NCBI RefSeq assembly: GCF_009827055.1
Contig: NZ_WUMK01000008.1
Coordinates: forward strand, 124,001-188,000
Length of the DNA stretch: 64,000 nucleotides
Direction: 5' to 3'
Source of the DNA: Shinella kummerowiae
GTDB lineage: Bacteria; Pseudomonadota; Alphaproteobacteria; Rhizobiales; Rhizobiaceae
Under the pieces are notes generated by a model. That model saw only the letters and a program-made list of their open reading frames with translations, did no database searches and was not told the origin of the DNA. Position 1 is the stretch's first letter, and each line of letters starts with the position of its first letter. A program made the translations under genes and the position numbers. This document shows positions 17,938 through 27,876 of this stretch, one piece after another.

Positions 17938-18618
17938 ATGCATGTGGGAAATGCGCGTTATCTGAAGCCGGCGGACCTGCCCGAGGCCATCCCCGTCTTT
18001 CCGCTGACGGGCGCCCTTCTGTTGCCCGGCGGGCAGTTGCCGCTCAACATCTTCGAGCCGCGCTATCTCTCCATGTTTGACGACGCGCTGGCCACGCACC
18101 GGCTGGTCGGCATGGTGCAGCCGGTGTTTGGCGAGCACCGCGCCGAGGATGCCGCCGGCGATACGCCGGCGCTCTGCCAGGTCGGCTGCATCGGCCGCAT
18201 CACTTCGTTTGCCGAAACCGGCGACGGGCGCTACATCATTTCGCTGACCGGCGTGTGCCGCTACCGTCTGCTGGAAGAGGTGCGCGGCAGCAAATCCTAC
18301 CGCAATTTCCGCATCGCCCCTTTCATCGCCGATCTGACCGCACATGACGACGAGACGAGCGTCGATCGCGACGCCTTGCTCGCCGCCTTCAAGGCCTATC
18401 TCGACGCCAACAAGCTGGAAGCCGACTGGGAGAGCGTGGAACGCGCCAGCAACACGACGCTGGTCAATTCCATGGCGATGATGTCGCCCTATGGACCGGC
18501 GGAGAAACAGGCCCTGCTGGAGGCGCCCGACCTGAAGACCCGCGCGGAAACGCTGATCGCCATCACCGAGATCGTGCTGGCACGCAGCTACGGCGACGTC
18601 GACACGATGCTGCAATAG
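17938..18618 (+). CDS. Lon N-terminal (LON substrate-binding) domain protein
   Basis: 226 aa consisting of a stand-alone LON substrate-binding domain: [35 protein letters not shown] and [20 protein letters not shown] are the family's signature strands. No ATPase or protease domain follows. ATG 17938 has GGAAGG upstream. Function unproven; these proteins are often next to thioredoxin and Trm112-type genes, as here. Confidence 0.9.
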   Translation: MHVGNARYLKPADLPEAIPVFPLTGALLLPGGQLPLNIFEPRYLSMFDDALATHRLVGMVQPVFGEHRAEDAAGDTPALCQVGCIGRITSFAETGDGRYIISLTGVCRYRLLEEVRGSKSYRNFRIAPFIADLTAHDDETSVDRDALLAAFKAYLDANKLEADWESVERASNTTLVNSMAMMSPYGPAEKQALLEAPDLKTRAETLIAITEIVLARSYGDVDTMLQ

Positions 18619-18628
18619 GACGCCAGCG

Positions 18629-18817
18629 ATGAACGCCAGCACCAGCCGGGTCGATCCCAAGCTGCTCGAACTTCTCGTCTGCCCGCTGACCAAGGGACGG
18701 CTGAGCTACAATGCGGCCACCGGCGAGTTGATTTCCGAAAAGGCAAAACTCGCCTACCCCGTCCGCGACGGCATTCCGATCATGCTGATTTCCGAGGCGC
18801 GCGAAATCAAGGATTAA
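18629..18817 (+). CDS. Trm112-family small protein
   Basis: 62 aa. [17 protein letters not shown] and [17 protein letters not shown] match the Trm112/YcaR family, in eukaryotes the activator subunit of RNA and protein methyltransferases. The bacterial Zn-site is reduced: only one Cys (CPLT) is visible. It starts 10 bp after the Lon-N gene stop, so it is the last gene of a short operon. Confidence 0.9.
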   Translation: MNASTSRVDPKLLELLVCPLTKGRLSYNAATGELISEKAKLAYPVRDGIPIMLISEAREIKD

Positions 18818-18860
18818 CGGCGGAGTACCGGGCAGTTGTCCGGGGGCATGCACTCACAGT

Positions 18861-18946
18861 CGTCATCCTCGGGCTTGACCCGAGGACCCATGCAGCACGG
18901 CATGCCTGGAGATTGTGGATCCTCGGGTCAAGCCCGAGGATGACGG
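18861..18946. repeat. palindromic intergenic repeat, family A
   Basis: Two inverted copies of a 30-bp unit (CGTCATCCTCGGGCTTGACC onward, and its complement) separated by about 22 bp; each unit also contains the internal palindrome CCTCGGGCTTGACCCGAGG. Related elements are at 48184-48326 and, diverged, 56078-56154. It lies between convergent genes. Confidence 0.85.
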
Positions 18947-18983
18947 AGAGAGGCGGGGTGCGCGTTTAGAGGTTCACCCCGAA

Positions 18984-20219
18984 TCAGATCGGCTGCCCGA
19001 CCAGCATGCGCGGATGGCCGCCGCCGGATGTGCCTTCCGCCTGACGGATGAAGAAGGATTTGAGGCCCGGCAGCCGGTCGACGACGCCGAGGCCGACATC
19101 GCGCAGCACGCGCAGCGGCGTGGCGTCGTTCGAGAACAGGCGGTTCAGCACATCCGTGGTGATGCCCATGCGCACCGTATCGAAGCGGCGCCAGGTCTCA
19201 TAGCGCTCCAGCACGGAGATCGCGCCGATATCGAGGCCGAGGCGGTCGGCCTCGACGATCGTTTCGGCAAGGGCCGCCACATCCTTGAAACCGAGATTGA
19301 GGCCCTGGCCGGAAATCGGGTGGATGCCGTGTGCGGCATCGCCGGCAAGCGCAAAGCGCGGCGCGACGAAGGCGCGGGCGAGCGTCAGGCCGAGCGGAAA
19401 GGCGCGACGGCCGCCGACGACCTTGAGGCCGCCGAGCTTGTGGCCGAACCGGCGCTCCAGTTCTTCCTCGAACACCAGGTCATCGCTCTCGACGAGGCGG
19501 CGCGCGTCGTCCGTGCGCTCGGTCCAGACGAGCGATGAGCGGTTGCCGGTAAGCGGCAGCGTGGCGAAGGGGCCGGCCGGCAGGAAATGCTCTTCCGCCG
19601 TGCCATCGTGCGGTCGCTCGTGCTCGACCGTGGTGACGATGCCGGACTGGCCGTAGTCGAAGCGCACGGTCTTGATGCCGGCCATGTCGCGCAGCTTCGA
19701 GCGCACGCCATCGCAGGCGACGAGAAGGCGGGCCTGGCGCTCGGAACCATCCGAAAGACGGATCGCCGTGGCGTGCTGGCCGGTCGAAAACCCTTCCGCC
19801 GAGGTTGCCCAGCGCACGGCCACGCCAAGGCTTTCGGCTTGGCGCAGCAGGCTGCCGGTCATGGCGCGGTTCGGCACCATATGGGCGAAGGGCTGGCCGT
19901 CGTCGCCGGAACCGGCGCCTTCGAAGGTGAGGAAAACCGGGCGGACCGGATCGGCCGTGCGCGAATCGGTGATGACCATGCGGCGGATCGGTTCAGCCTC
20001 CGGGGCGATCTCGTTCCACACACCGAGCACGTCGAGCAGGTTGCGCGCAGCCGCGACGATCGCCGAGGCGCGCTCGTCCTTCTGCCAGACATGCTCCGGC
20101 GCGCCATCGACGACTTCGACGGCGAGATGCGGCGCGGCTTTCTTGATCGCAACGGCCAGCGACAGGCCGACATAACCACCGCCGGCGACAAGGACGTCGA
20201 GCATGGGGGCTTCGGGCAT
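18984..20219 (-). CDS. FAD-dependent ubiquinone-biosynthesis hydroxylase (UbiH/UbiF/Coq6 family)
   Basis: 411 aa. The FAD-binding GAGGGYVG-type motif is at the N-terminus (VLVAGGGYVGLSLAVAIKK), the second FAD motif LLVACDGVRSKLR is near 170, and the GDAAHGIHPISGQGLNLG signature of UbiH/COQ6 hydroxylases is near 300. It should hydroxylate the quinone ring using NAD(P)H and O2. Which ring position cannot be told by eye. The start at 20219 has AGGAGAACGCC; the longer reading to 20513 runs into the divergent thioesterase promoter. Confidence 0.9.
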   Translation of the reverse strand: MPEAPMLDVLVAGGGYVGLSLAVAIKKAAPHLAVEVVDGAPEHVWQKDERASAIVAAARNLLDVLGVWNEIAPEAEPIRRMVITDSRTADPVRPVFLTFEGAGSGDDGQPFAHMVPNRAMTGSLLRQAESLGVAVRWATSAEGFSTGQHATAIRLSDGSERQARLLVACDGVRSKLRDMAGIKTVRFDYGQSGIVTTVEHERPHDGTAEEHFLPAGPFATLPLTGNRSSLVWTERTDDARRLVESDDLVFEEELERRFGHKLGGLKVVGGRRAFPLGLTLARAFVAPRFALAGDAAHGIHPISGQGLNLGFKDVAALAETIVEADRLGLDIGAISVLERYETWRRFDTVRMGITTDVLNRLFSNDATPLRVLRDVGLGVVDRLPGLKSFFIRQAEGTSGGGHPRMLVGQPI

Positions 20220-20314
20220 GGCGTTCTCCTGGACGCTTGAGGTCTGCTTTTGCTCTATATAGAGGAAGAAGGCCCGCTTTCCTACCTTGGGCCACCCTTG
20301 GGAGCCACGTCCAA

Positions 20315-21202
20315 ATGTCGCGCCAACCTGCACAGAACCCTGCCATGGATGCCCTTTTGGAGACGCTCGACCTCGAACGGCTGGAGATCCGGCTGTTTCG
20401 CGGCCAGAGCCCGCAGGTCGGCTGGCAGCGCGTGTTCGGCGGGCAGGTGATCGGCCAAGCGCTGGTCGCAGCGACGCGGACCGTCGAGGAACCGGGCCGC
20501 TTCGTGCATTCACTGCATGCCTATTTCGTGCGGCCGGGCGATCCCGCCGTTCCGATCCTCTACGATGTCGAAAACATCCGCGACGGCGGTTCCTTCGCGA
20601 CGCGCCGCGTCGTCGCCATCCAGCACGGCAAGCCGATCTACTTCATGACGGTATCCTTCCAGGACGACGAGGACGGCTTCGAGCACCAGGCACCGATGCC
20701 GGATGTGCCGCCGCCGGAACAATTGCTCGGCGAAGCGGACCTGAAGGCGCAGTTCATGACGCAGGCGCCGGCGCATATCCGCGCCTATTGGGAGCGCCCG
20801 CGGCCAATCGAGCTGCGCCCCGTCTCGCTCACCCACTATTTCTCGCGCGACAAGCTGGAGCCCAGCCAGAACATCTGGGTGCGCACCACCGGGCCGGTGC
20901 CGGCCGAACGCCATCTGCAGGCCGCCGTGCTCGCCTATCTCTCCGACATGACGCTGCTCGACACCTCGCTCTTCGCACACGGCACCTCGGTGCTCGACCG
21001 TTCGTTGCAGGTGGCAAGCCTCGACCATGCCATGTGGTTTCACCGCCCGCCCGTTCTCGACGACTGGCTGCTCTACAGCCAGGACAGTCCTTCGGCATTT
21101 GGCGGCCGCGGCATGACGCGTGGCGCAATTTTCACCCGTTCCGGCACCCTCATTGCCTCCGTCGCCCAGGAAGGGCTGATTCGGAAAAAGGCAACTGAGT
21201 AA
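20315..21202 (+). CDS. tesB: acyl-CoA thioesterase II
   Basis: 295 aa, double hot-dog fold. VFGGQVIGQALVAATRTV, the HSLHAYFVRPGD block and RDGGSFATRRVVAIQHG are classic TesB signatures; near the C-terminus AYLSDMTLLDTSLF carries the catalytic Asp and LDHAMWFHRP follows. It hydrolyses acyl-CoA to free acid plus CoA. ATG 20315 has GGGAG upstream. Divergent from the ubiquinone hydroxylase. Confidence 0.93.
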   Translation: MSRQPAQNPAMDALLETLDLERLEIRLFRGQSPQVGWQRVFGGQVIGQALVAATRTVEEPGRFVHSLHAYFVRPGDPAVPILYDVENIRDGGSFATRRVVAIQHGKPIYFMTVSFQDDEDGFEHQAPMPDVPPPEQLLGEADLKAQFMTQAPAHIRAYWERPRPIELRPVSLTHYFSRDKLEPSQNIWVRTTGPVPAERHLQAAVLAYLSDMTLLDTSLFAHGTSVLDRSLQVASLDHAMWFHRPPVLDDWLLYSQDSPSAFGGRGMTRGAIFTRSGTLIASVAQEGLIRKKATE

Positions 21203-21335
21203 TTTTTACTCATTGGCCCATTAACGCCTATTTTTTGACCATTTGCGATGATGATTTTTTGCGCCGCAACATGGATGCGATTTTTATCGATTTAAATTCA
21301 GACCGTTAGCGGATCATTTCCGATCCGTTCGAATC

Positions 21336-21351
21336 TGGCACGCCCCTTGAA
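21336..21351 (+). promoter_or_regulatory. sigma-54 promoter of glnK-amtB
   Basis: TGGCACGCCCCTTGAA fits the RpoN -24/-12 consensus (TGGCAC-N5-TTGCA) with one mismatch in the -12 box. It lies about 82 bp upstream of the glnK start. NtrC/RpoN control of glnK-amtB under nitrogen limitation is well established in proteobacteria. Confidence 0.8.
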
Positions 21352-21432
21352 TGTGTAGTTCCCAGTCGTTGCAATTGCCACGGCAAGGAGAGATGGCCCC
21401 GGCTGGGGACACGCACGAAGGATGGGAACCAG

Positions 21433-21771
21433 ATGAAAATCGTAATGGCCATTATCAAGCCGTTCAAACTCGATGAGGTGCGCGAAGCCCTCACCGCCGT
21501 CGGCATCCAGGGCCTGACCGTGACCGAGGTAAAGGGTTACGGGCGCCAAAAGGGACACACCGAAATCTATCGCGGCACCGAATATGCCGTCAGCTTCCTG
21601 CCGAAACTGAAGATCGAGATCGCAGTGCCGAGCGACATCGTCGACACGGCCGTCGAAGCGATCACCTCTGCCGCCAAGACCGGTCAGATCGGCGACGGCA
21701 AGATCTTCGTCTACTCCATCGATCACGCCGTGCGCATCCGCACCGGCGAAACCGATTCCGAAGCGCTCTAA
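21433..21771 (+). CDS. glnK: PII nitrogen regulatory protein GlnK
   Basis: 112 aa, exactly the PII length. The T-loop has the uridylylation Tyr51 (YRGTEYAVSFLPK) and the C-terminal signature GKIFVYSIDHAVRIRTGE is complete. It senses ATP/ADP and 2-oxoglutarate, and blocks AmtB when nitrogen is plentiful. It is 30 bp upstream of amtB behind a sigma-54 promoter, the arrangement that defines glnK rather than glnB. Confidence 0.96.
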   Translation: MKIVMAIIKPFKLDEVREALTAVGIQGLTVTEVKGYGRQKGHTEIYRGTEYAVSFLPKLKIEIAVPSDIVDTAVEAITSAAKTGQIGDGKIFVYSIDHAVRIRTGETDSEAL

Positions 21772-21801
21772 GCAAACGGCCTATCAGGGAGCCTTTTCAA
21801 C

Positions 21802-23163
21802 ATGTCGTCATTCAAGCTTACTCATTCTCTCTCCCGCATGGCCGCGGCCATGACGGCCGCGCTTGCGCCGGCCGTCGCCTTTGCGCAGGAAACCGCGCCA
21901 GCCGCCACCGAGGCCGCCGCCGCCGCACCGGTCCCGGACAAGGCGGACACCGCCTTCATGTATCTTGCCACCATTCTCGTGCTGTTCATGCTCGTCCCGG
22001 GCCTCGGCCTGTTCTACGGCGGCCTGGTGCGCGCCAAGAACATGCTGTCGGTGCTGATGCAGTGCACGGTCATCGGCGCCGTCATGATGATCGTCTGGGT
22101 CGTCTATGGCTATTCGTTCGCCTTCGGCGGCTCGACGAGCGCCTATTTCGGCGGTTTCGGAAAGCTCTTCCTGTCCGGCGTCACGCTCGACAGCACCTCG
22201 GCCACCTTCACGGATGGCGTGGTGATCTATGAATATGCCTTCATCGCCTTCCAGATGACGTTTGCCGCCATCACGCCGGCCCTCATCATCGGCGCCTTCG
22301 CCGAGCGCATCAAGTTCTCGGCCGCGGTGCTCTTCACCGTGCTCTGGGCCACATTCGTCTACTTCCCGATCGCCCACATGGTCTGGGACGCCAACGGCCT
22401 GATCTTCACCATGGGCGCCCTCGATTTCGCCGGCGGCACGGTCGTTCACATCAATGCAGGCGTCGCAGGCCTCATCGGTGCGATCATGGTCGGCAAGCGC
22501 ACCGGCTTCGGCAAGGACATGATGGCCCCGCATTCGATGACGCTGACCCTCGTCGGCGCGGCGATGCTCTGGTTCGGCTGGTTCGGCTTCAATGCCGGCT
22601 CCAACCTCGAAGCGTCCGGCGGCGCGGTTCTCGCCACGATCAACACCTTCCTCGCAACCGCCGGCGCGATCGTCGCCTGGTGCCTGGCTGAAAACTTCAC
22701 CCGCGGCAAGGCTTCGATGCTGGGCGCCGCCTCGGGCATGATCGCCGGTCTCGTCGTCGTCACCCCGGCCGCCGGCTCGGTCGGTCCGATCGGCGCCATC
22801 GTGCTGGGCCTCATCGCCTCGCCGGTCTGCTACTTCTTCGTCTCCACGGTGAAGAACAAGTTCGGCTTCGACGACACGGCTGACGTCTTCGGCGTTCATG
22901 GCGTCGGCGGCATCATCGGCGCTGTCGGCACCGGTATCTTCACGGCACCGAGCCTCGGCGGCACGGGCGCTGCAGATTTCTCGATCGCTTCGCAGACCTA
23001 CACGCAGATCGTCGCCGTTCTCATCACCATCGTCTGGTGCGGTATCGTCTCGGCGATCCTCTACAAGATCGTCGACATGGTGGTCGGCCTGCGCGTCTCC
23101 GTCGAAGCCGAGCGCGAAGGCCTCGACCTCTCCTCGCACGGCGAAGCGGCCTACCACTCCTGA
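21802..23163 (+). CDS. amtB: ammonium transporter
   Basis: 453 aa. A signal peptide (MAAAMTAALAPAVAFAQ) is followed by an Ala/Pro linker and eleven hydrophobic helices. The pore motifs GALDFAGGTVVHINAGVAGL and DDTADVFGVHGVGGIIGAVG (twin His region) are intact. It imports NH4+/NH3 across the inner membrane and is gated by GlnK, encoded just upstream. Confidence 0.96.
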   Translation: MSSFKLTHSLSRMAAAMTAALAPAVAFAQETAPAATEAAAAAPVPDKADTAFMYLATILVLFMLVPGLGLFYGGLVRAKNMLSVLMQCTVIGAVMMIVWVVYGYSFAFGGSTSAYFGGFGKLFLSGVTLDSTSATFTDGVVIYEYAFIAFQMTFAAITPALIIGAFAERIKFSAAVLFTVLWATFVYFPIAHMVWDANGLIFTMGALDFAGGTVVHINAGVAGLIGAIMVGKRTGFGKDMMAPHSMTLTLVGAAMLWFGWFGFNAGSNLEASGGAVLATINTFLATAGAIVAWCLAENFTRGKASMLGAASGMIAGLVVVTPAAGSVGPIGAIVLGLIASPVCYFFVSTVKNKFGFDDTADVFGVHGVGGIIGAVGTGIFTAPSLGGTGAADFSIASQTYTQIVAVLITIVWCGIVSAILYKIVDMVVGLRVSVEAEREGLDLSSHGEAAYHS

Positions 23164-23231
23164 GACGCTCGCGGCGGCTTGAAGACCGCCGCCACGATCC
23201 CGTCGCGGCCATAGGAAACTATGCCGCCCTT

Positions 23232-23262
23232 GGCCCGGACCCAAAGTCCGGGCCCTTTTCGT
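23232..23262 (+). terminator. intrinsic terminator after amtB
   Basis: A perfect 9-bp stem GGCCCGGAC / GTCCGGGCC with CCAAA loop is followed by CTTTTCGTTT. Confidence 0.85.
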
Positions 23263-23309
23263 TTCCGTGCCGAAAAGCACCCTTCCCCATGGCTTCGGGT
23301 GCCGCATGG

Positions 23310-23324
23310 TTAACGCGCCATTAA
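23310..23324. promoter_or_regulatory. CtrA-type binding site upstream of ftsK
   Basis: TTAACGCGCCATTAA is an exact TTAA-N7-TTAA full CtrA box, 90 bp before the ftsK start. A CcrM methylation site GAATC (23362-23366) lies between it and the gene. Confidence 0.6.
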
Positions 23325-23413
23325 GGCTTCCTTCGTAGGGTTCACAGTCAGGCACATCCGCGAATCGCGCGGACATGATGCGATATTCCTCGGCGTAGAC
23401 ACAGGCTGTACCC

Positions 23414-26092
23414 ATGAGCAGAAGCATTTCGGCAGGACTGGATAACCGTCACGACCGTTTCGTTCTGTCAGCATTCGTCTGGCGACAGATGCAGATCCTG
23501 TTCGGGCTCTGCGTCTTCCTCGGTCTTGCCTTCGCCATTGCCGCGCTCTCCACCTGGAACGTCTCCGATCCCAGCCTCTCCTATGCCTCGGGCGGCACGC
23601 CGGCCAACATTCTCGGTTATCCCGGCGCCGTCTTCGCCGATCTCTTCATGCAGTTCTTCGGCCTCGCCAGCGTGATAGCGCTGCTTCCGGTCGTCGCCTG
23701 GGGCTTAGCGCTGATCAGCGGCCGGCGCTTCAACCGCGTGCCGCAGCGCGCTGGTGCCTGGCTCGGCGGTGCGGTCCTCGCCTCCGCCGCCCTCTCCTGC
23801 GTGCCCGCGCCCGTCACCTGGCCGCTGCCGACCGGTCTTGGCGGCGTCTTCGGCGACATGATCCTGCGCTTCCCCGCCCTCTTTACCGGCGCCTACCCGA
23901 CCGGCCTGTTCGCCAGCATCCTCGGCGGCATCATCGCCATCCCCGCCGCCTGGTCGATGGTGTTCAGCGCGGGCCTTATCGGCTCCGTTTCGATCGACGA
24001 CGAGGAGGATTTTGCGCCCGTCCCGACACCGAGCCGCGCCCGCACCATTGCCGAGGGCAACGAGGATGACGACGACGAGCGGGAAGGCCCGCTGACCGTT
24101 CTCGCCGGCGCGATGACCCATGCCTGGTACACCGGCCATGCCCGCATGCGCCGCCTCTTCGGCCTCGGCAACCAGCGCCGCCGCGCGCGGGGTATCGAGC
24201 AGCCCTACGATTTCAACGAGGACGAGTTCGGCACGCTGAACGAACCGGCACGCGCCCGCACGCCGGTCCGCTCCACCGAACGCGTCGAGCCGTCGCTGGA
24301 TGGTCGCCGCGTGGTCGCTGCCCCGCCGATGGCGGCGGATGACGATGACGACCTGCCCTTCGACATGGATGACGAACCGGTGCGCCGGCCGAGCGGCATC
24401 CTGCCCGATGACGATGCCGACGATGTCGCCGCCGACTGGGCGCCGCGCCGCGCGCCGGCCCGTCCGCCTCTTCCGGGCTCGACGGCCCGCGTCGTGCCGC
24501 CCGCCGCGCGGCCGAAACCCGGCCAGCGCATGGAGCGCGAGGCGCAGACCTCTTTCGTCGGCCCGGACGGTTTTGCCCTGCCGCCGATCCACCTGCTCGC
24601 CGAACCGCGCGGCCAGGTACGCGACGCCACGCTGTCCGCCGACGCGCTCGAGCAGAACGCCCGCATGCTGGAAGGCGTGCTGGAGGATTTCGGCGTGAAA
24701 GGCGAGATCATCCATGTCCGCCCCGGCCCGGTCGTCACGCTCTACGAACTGGAGCCCGCGCCCGGCATCAAGTCGTCGCGCGTCATCGGCCTCGCCGACG
24801 ACATCGCCCGCTCGATGAGCGCGATCGCCGCCCGTGTCGCCGTCGTGCCGGGCCGCAACGCCATCGGCATCGAACTGCCGAACCAGACCCGCGAAACCGT
24901 CTACCTGCGCGAACTCATCGCCAGCCGCGACTTCGAAACCAGCAAGACGAAACTCGCCATGGCGCTCGGCAAGACGATCGGCGGCGAGCCGGTCATTACC
25001 GATATCGCCAAGATGCCCCACCTGCTCGTTGCGGGTACAACGGGCTCGGGCAAGTCGGTTGCCATCAACACCATGATCCTGTCGCTGCTTTACCGGCTGA
25101 AGCCGGAGCAGTGCCGCCTGATCATGATCGACCCGAAGATGCTGGAACTCTCAGTCTATGACGGCATCCCGCACCTGCTCTCGCCCGTCGTCACCGATCC
25201 GAAGAAGGCGGTCGTCGCCCTCAAATGGACGGTGCGCGAGATGGAGGAACGCTACAAGAAGATGTCGAAGATCGGCGTGCGCAACATCGACGGCTTCAAC
25301 AGCCGCGTCGAGCAGGCGCTGGCCAAGGGCGAGCAGATCAGCCGCACGGTACAGACCGGCTTCGACCGCCAGACCGGCGAAGCGATGTACGAGACCGAGG
25401 AATTCGATCTCCAGCCGATGCCCTATATCGTCGTCATCATCGACGAAATGGCCGACCTGATGATGGTCGCCGGCAAGGACATCGAAGGTGCCGTGCAGCG
25501 TCTTGCCCAGATGGCGCGTGCCGCCGGCATCCACGTCATCATGGCCACGCAGCGTCCCTCGGTCGACGTCATCACCGGCACGATCAAGGCGAACTTCCCC
25601 ACGCGCATCTCCTTCCAGGTGACGTCGAAGATCGACAGCCGCACCATTCTCGGCGAACAGGGCGCCGAACAGCTTCTCGGCATGGGCGACATGCTATACA
25701 TGGCCGGCGGCGGGCGCATCCAGCGCGTGCACGGCCCGTTCGTCTCGGACGGCGAGGTGGAGGCCGTCGTGGCGCACCTGAAGACGCAGGGCGCACCGCA
25801 ATATCTCGATGCCATCACGGCGGATGACGACGAGGACGGCGAGCCGGGCGGCGGCCCTGCCGGCACTGCCAATCTCGACGATTCGGACGATCCATACGAC
25901 CAGGCGGTGGCCGTGGTGCTGCGCGACGGCAAGGCCTCGACATCCTATATCCAGCGCCGTCTCGGCATCGGCTACAACCGCGCCGCCTCGCTGATCGAGC
26001 GCATGGAAAAGGAAGGGCTGATCGGCCCTGCCAACCACGCGGGAAAACGCGAGATCCTCGTGCCGACGGAAGACGAAATTTCGGGACGATGA
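23414..26092 (+). CDS. ftsK: DNA translocase FtsK
   Basis: 892 aa. Four hydrophobic helices occupy about residues 20-190, then an acidic, Asp/Glu/Arg-rich linker (about 195-370) and the RecA-like motor. Walker A is [12 protein letters not shown] near 540, Walker [16 protein letters not shown] near 670, and [13 protein letters not shown] follows. The C-terminal winged-helix gamma domain (about 825-892, [20 protein letters not shown]) reads KOPS sequences. It pumps chromosome ends across the closing septum and activates XerCD at dif. A CtrA box upstream suggests cell-cycle control. Confidence 0.96.
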   Translation: MSRSISAGLDNRHDRFVLSAFVWRQMQILFGLCVFLGLAFAIAALSTWNVSDPSLSYASGGTPANILGYPGAVFADLFMQFFGLASVIALLPVVAWGLALISGRRFNRVPQRAGAWLGGAVLASAALSCVPAPVTWPLPTGLGGVFGDMILRFPALFTGAYPTGLFASILGGIIAIPAAWSMVFSAGLIGSVSIDDEEDFAPVPTPSRARTIAEGNEDDDDEREGPLTVLAGAMTHAWYTGHARMRRLFGLGNQRRRARGIEQPYDFNEDEFGTLNEPARARTPVRSTERVEPSLDGRRVVAAPPMAADDDDDLPFDMDDEPVRRPSGILPDDDADDVAADWAPRRAPARPPLPGSTARVVPPAARPKPGQRMEREAQTSFVGPDGFALPPIHLLAEPRGQVRDATLSADALEQNARMLEGVLEDFGVKGEIIHVRPGPVVTLYELEPAPGIKSSRVIGLADDIARSMSAIAARVAVVPGRNAIGIELPNQTRETVYLRELIASRDFETSKTKLAMALGKTIGGEPVITDIAKMPHLLVAGTTGSGKSVAINTMILSLLYRLKPEQCRLIMIDPKMLELSVYDGIPHLLSPVVTDPKKAVVALKWTVREMEERYKKMSKIGVRNIDGFNSRVEQALAKGEQISRTVQTGFDRQTGEAMYETEEFDLQPMPYIVVIIDEMADLMMVAGKDIEGAVQRLAQMARAAGIHVIMATQRPSVDVITGTIKANFPTRISFQVTSKIDSRTILGEQGAEQLLGMGDMLYMAGGGRIQRVHGPFVSDGEVEAVVAHLKTQGAPQYLDAITADDDEDGEPGGGPAGTANLDDSDDPYDQAVAVVLRDGKASTSYIQRRLGIGYNRAASLIERMEKEGLIGPANHAGKREILVPTEDEISGR

Positions 26093-26190
26093 CCGGGAAC
26101 GCAGTGCCTTCCGCCGCGTTTCGTCCGGCAAGTCTCGCGTCAGGAGCCTGCTGCACAATGCAGCGGTTTGAAGGGCTGCAGCGTTCCTTG

Positions 26191-26208
26191 CGTGTCGTGT
26201 GCGACACG
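26191..26208 (+). terminator. hairpin between ftsK and lolA
   Basis: A perfect 7-bp stem CGTGTCG / CGACACG with TGTG loop. There is no T-run, so it may be an RNA-stability or Rho-related structure rather than a strong intrinsic terminator. Confidence 0.35.
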
Positions 26209-26273
26209 CGGCGCGGCAGTGCCATTATGGCGCCGCGTTTGGCCCGCATGAAACACGCATGAAGGAGACCAAC

Positions 26274-26933
26274 ATGACCCCATCCGAGAACGGCCGCGCG
26301 ACGGGCACGCTGACACGCCGCAGCTTCACGTGCCTGATGGCCTTCACGCTCGCTGCCGGCCTTTCGGTGCTGTCCCCCGTCGAGGCGTCGGCGCAGGCGA
26401 GCGCGACCGCGCAGAAGATCGCCGACCACTTTTCGTCGGTAAAGACCATGATGGGCGAGTTCGTGCAGTTCGGCCCGCGCGGCGAACAGACCGGCGGCAA
26501 GTTCTTCATCGACCGCCCGGGAAAAATCCGCTTCAACTATGAAGACCCGTCGCCGATGCGCGTGATCGCCGACGGCAAGTCGGTCGTCATCGGCAACCGC
26601 AAGCTCAAGACCTGGGATATCTACCCGCTCTCCAAGACGCCGCTTAACCTGCTGCTCGGCAACAAGATCGACCTGTCCGCCAAGATGGTGCGCAACGTCA
26701 AGGAAGAGGCGGACCTGACGACCATCGTGCTCGGTGACCGCAACATGTTCGGCGATTCGACCATCACCATGATGTTCGACCCGAAGACCTACGACCTGCG
26801 CCAGTGGACGATCACCGACGCGCAGGGCAAGGATACCTCCGTGATGATCTTCAACGTCAAGACCGGCGTTCCGCTCGACGACAAGGTCTTCTCGATCCCC
26901 TACGACGAAATCCGCAACCGCGGCTCGAAGTAA
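26274..26933 (+). CDS. lolA: outer-membrane lipoprotein carrier protein LolA-like
   Basis: 219 aa periplasmic protein. Start 26274 has AAGGAGACC; a twin-arginine-like start (TRRSFTCLMAF) precedes a hydrophobic signal ending EASAQA. The mature part shows KIADHFSSVKTMMGEFVQFG, GKFFIDRPGKIRFNYEDPSP, VVIGNRKLKTWDIYPLSKTP and the WTITDAQG region, all characteristic of LolA. It shuttles lipoproteins from LolCDE across the periplasm. The location between ftsK and xthA is common in Rhizobiales. Confidence 0.9.
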   Translation: MTPSENGRATGTLTRRSFTCLMAFTLAAGLSVLSPVEASAQASATAQKIADHFSSVKTMMGEFVQFGPRGEQTGGKFFIDRPGKIRFNYEDPSPMRVIADGKSVVIGNRKLKTWDIYPLSKTPLNLLLGNKIDLSAKMVRNVKEEADLTTIVLGDRNMFGDSTITMMFDPKTYDLRQWTITDAQGKDTSVMIFNVKTGVPLDDKVFSIPYDEIRNRGSK

Positions 26934-26976
26934 TAAGCCGTTTCCGTTTCGGCACACATGCGCTAAGACGCCTCGA

Positions 26977-26998
26977 CCGGCCCGTTCTCACGGGCCGG
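26977..26998 (+). terminator. hairpin after lolA
   Basis: A perfect 9-bp stem CCGGCCCGT / ACGGGCCGG with TCTC loop, followed by ATGTCTTTC. It lies in the 85-bp lolA-xthA gap, so it probably separates the two transcripts. Confidence 0.55.
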
Positions 26999-27018
26999 AT
27001 GTCTTTCAGGGGTACGGC

Positions 27019-27825
27019 ATGGCACTTTCGATCGCGACGTGGAACATCAACTCCGTGCGGCTGCGCATGCCGCTCGTCGAGCATTTCCTGAAGACGTTCT
27101 CGCCGGATATCCTGTGCCTGCAGGAAACCAAGTGCCCGAACGACCTTTTCCCGTCCAAGCCGCTGAAGGCGCTCGGCTACGAGCACATCGTCATCCACGG
27201 CCAGAAGGGCTATCACGGCGTCGCAACCATCTCCCGCCTGCCGCTGACCGAGATCGTCGAGCGGCGCGACTATTGCGGCGTCGGCGATGCGCGCCATGTC
27301 TCCGTGCTCTTCCACCACCGCAACAAATCGATCCGCCTGCACAATTTCTATGTGCCGGCCGGCGGCGACGAGCCGGACCGCACCATCAACACGAAATTCG
27401 GCCACAAGCTCGATTTCATCGAGGAGATGAAGCTGTTGCATGCCGAGGCCGAAGACGGCATCTCCTCGATCCTCGTCGGCGACCTCAACATCGCCCCGCT
27501 GGAGCACGACGTCTGGTCGCACAAGCAGCTCCTGAAGATCGTCAGCCACACGCCGATCGAAACCGAAGGCCTGACCGACGTGATGACGAAGGGCGCCTGG
27601 GTCGACCTGATGCGCCGCAAGGTGCCGGCCGAGGAAAAGCTCTATACGTGGTGGAGCTACCGCTCCGCCGACTGGCAGGCCGCCAACAAGGGCCGCCGCC
27701 TCGACCATATCTGGTCCTCCGCCGACCTCGACCCGCATCTCACCGATATCAAGGTGATCCGCGAGGCCCGTGGCTGGGAACGCCCGTCGGACCACGTGCC
27801 GGTTATTGCAGAGTTCGATTTCTGA
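27019..27825 (+). CDS. xthA: exodeoxyribonuclease III
   Basis: 268 aa AP endonuclease/3'-5' exonuclease of base-excision repair. All EEP-superfamily motifs are present: TWNINSVRLR, CLQETKCPND (metal-binding Glu), NFYVPAGGDEPD, VGDLNIAP, RRLDHIWSS and the terminal SDHVPVIAEF with the catalytic His. Usual length. The TCAGGGGTACGGC upstream includes a usable ribosome-binding site. Confidence 0.95.
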   Translation: MALSIATWNINSVRLRMPLVEHFLKTFSPDILCLQETKCPNDLFPSKPLKALGYEHIVIHGQKGYHGVATISRLPLTEIVERRDYCGVGDARHVSVLFHHRNKSIRLHNFYVPAGGDEPDRTINTKFGHKLDFIEEMKLLHAEAEDGISSILVGDLNIAPLEHDVWSHKQLLKIVSHTPIETEGLTDVMTKGAWVDLMRRKVPAEEKLYTWWSYRSADWQAANKGRRLDHIWSSADLDPHLTDIKVIREARGWERPSDHVPVIAEFDF

Positions 27826-27876
27826 GGGTGTGTGTAGGTAGTCTTTGACTGTCGGCACCTTCTGTGGGAGGCGATT

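Noticed and set aside
21808-23427. A 539-codon minus-strand frame opposite amtB
   Set aside because: Antisense of a strongly conserved transporter; composition is Asp/Glu/Arg-rich and featureless.
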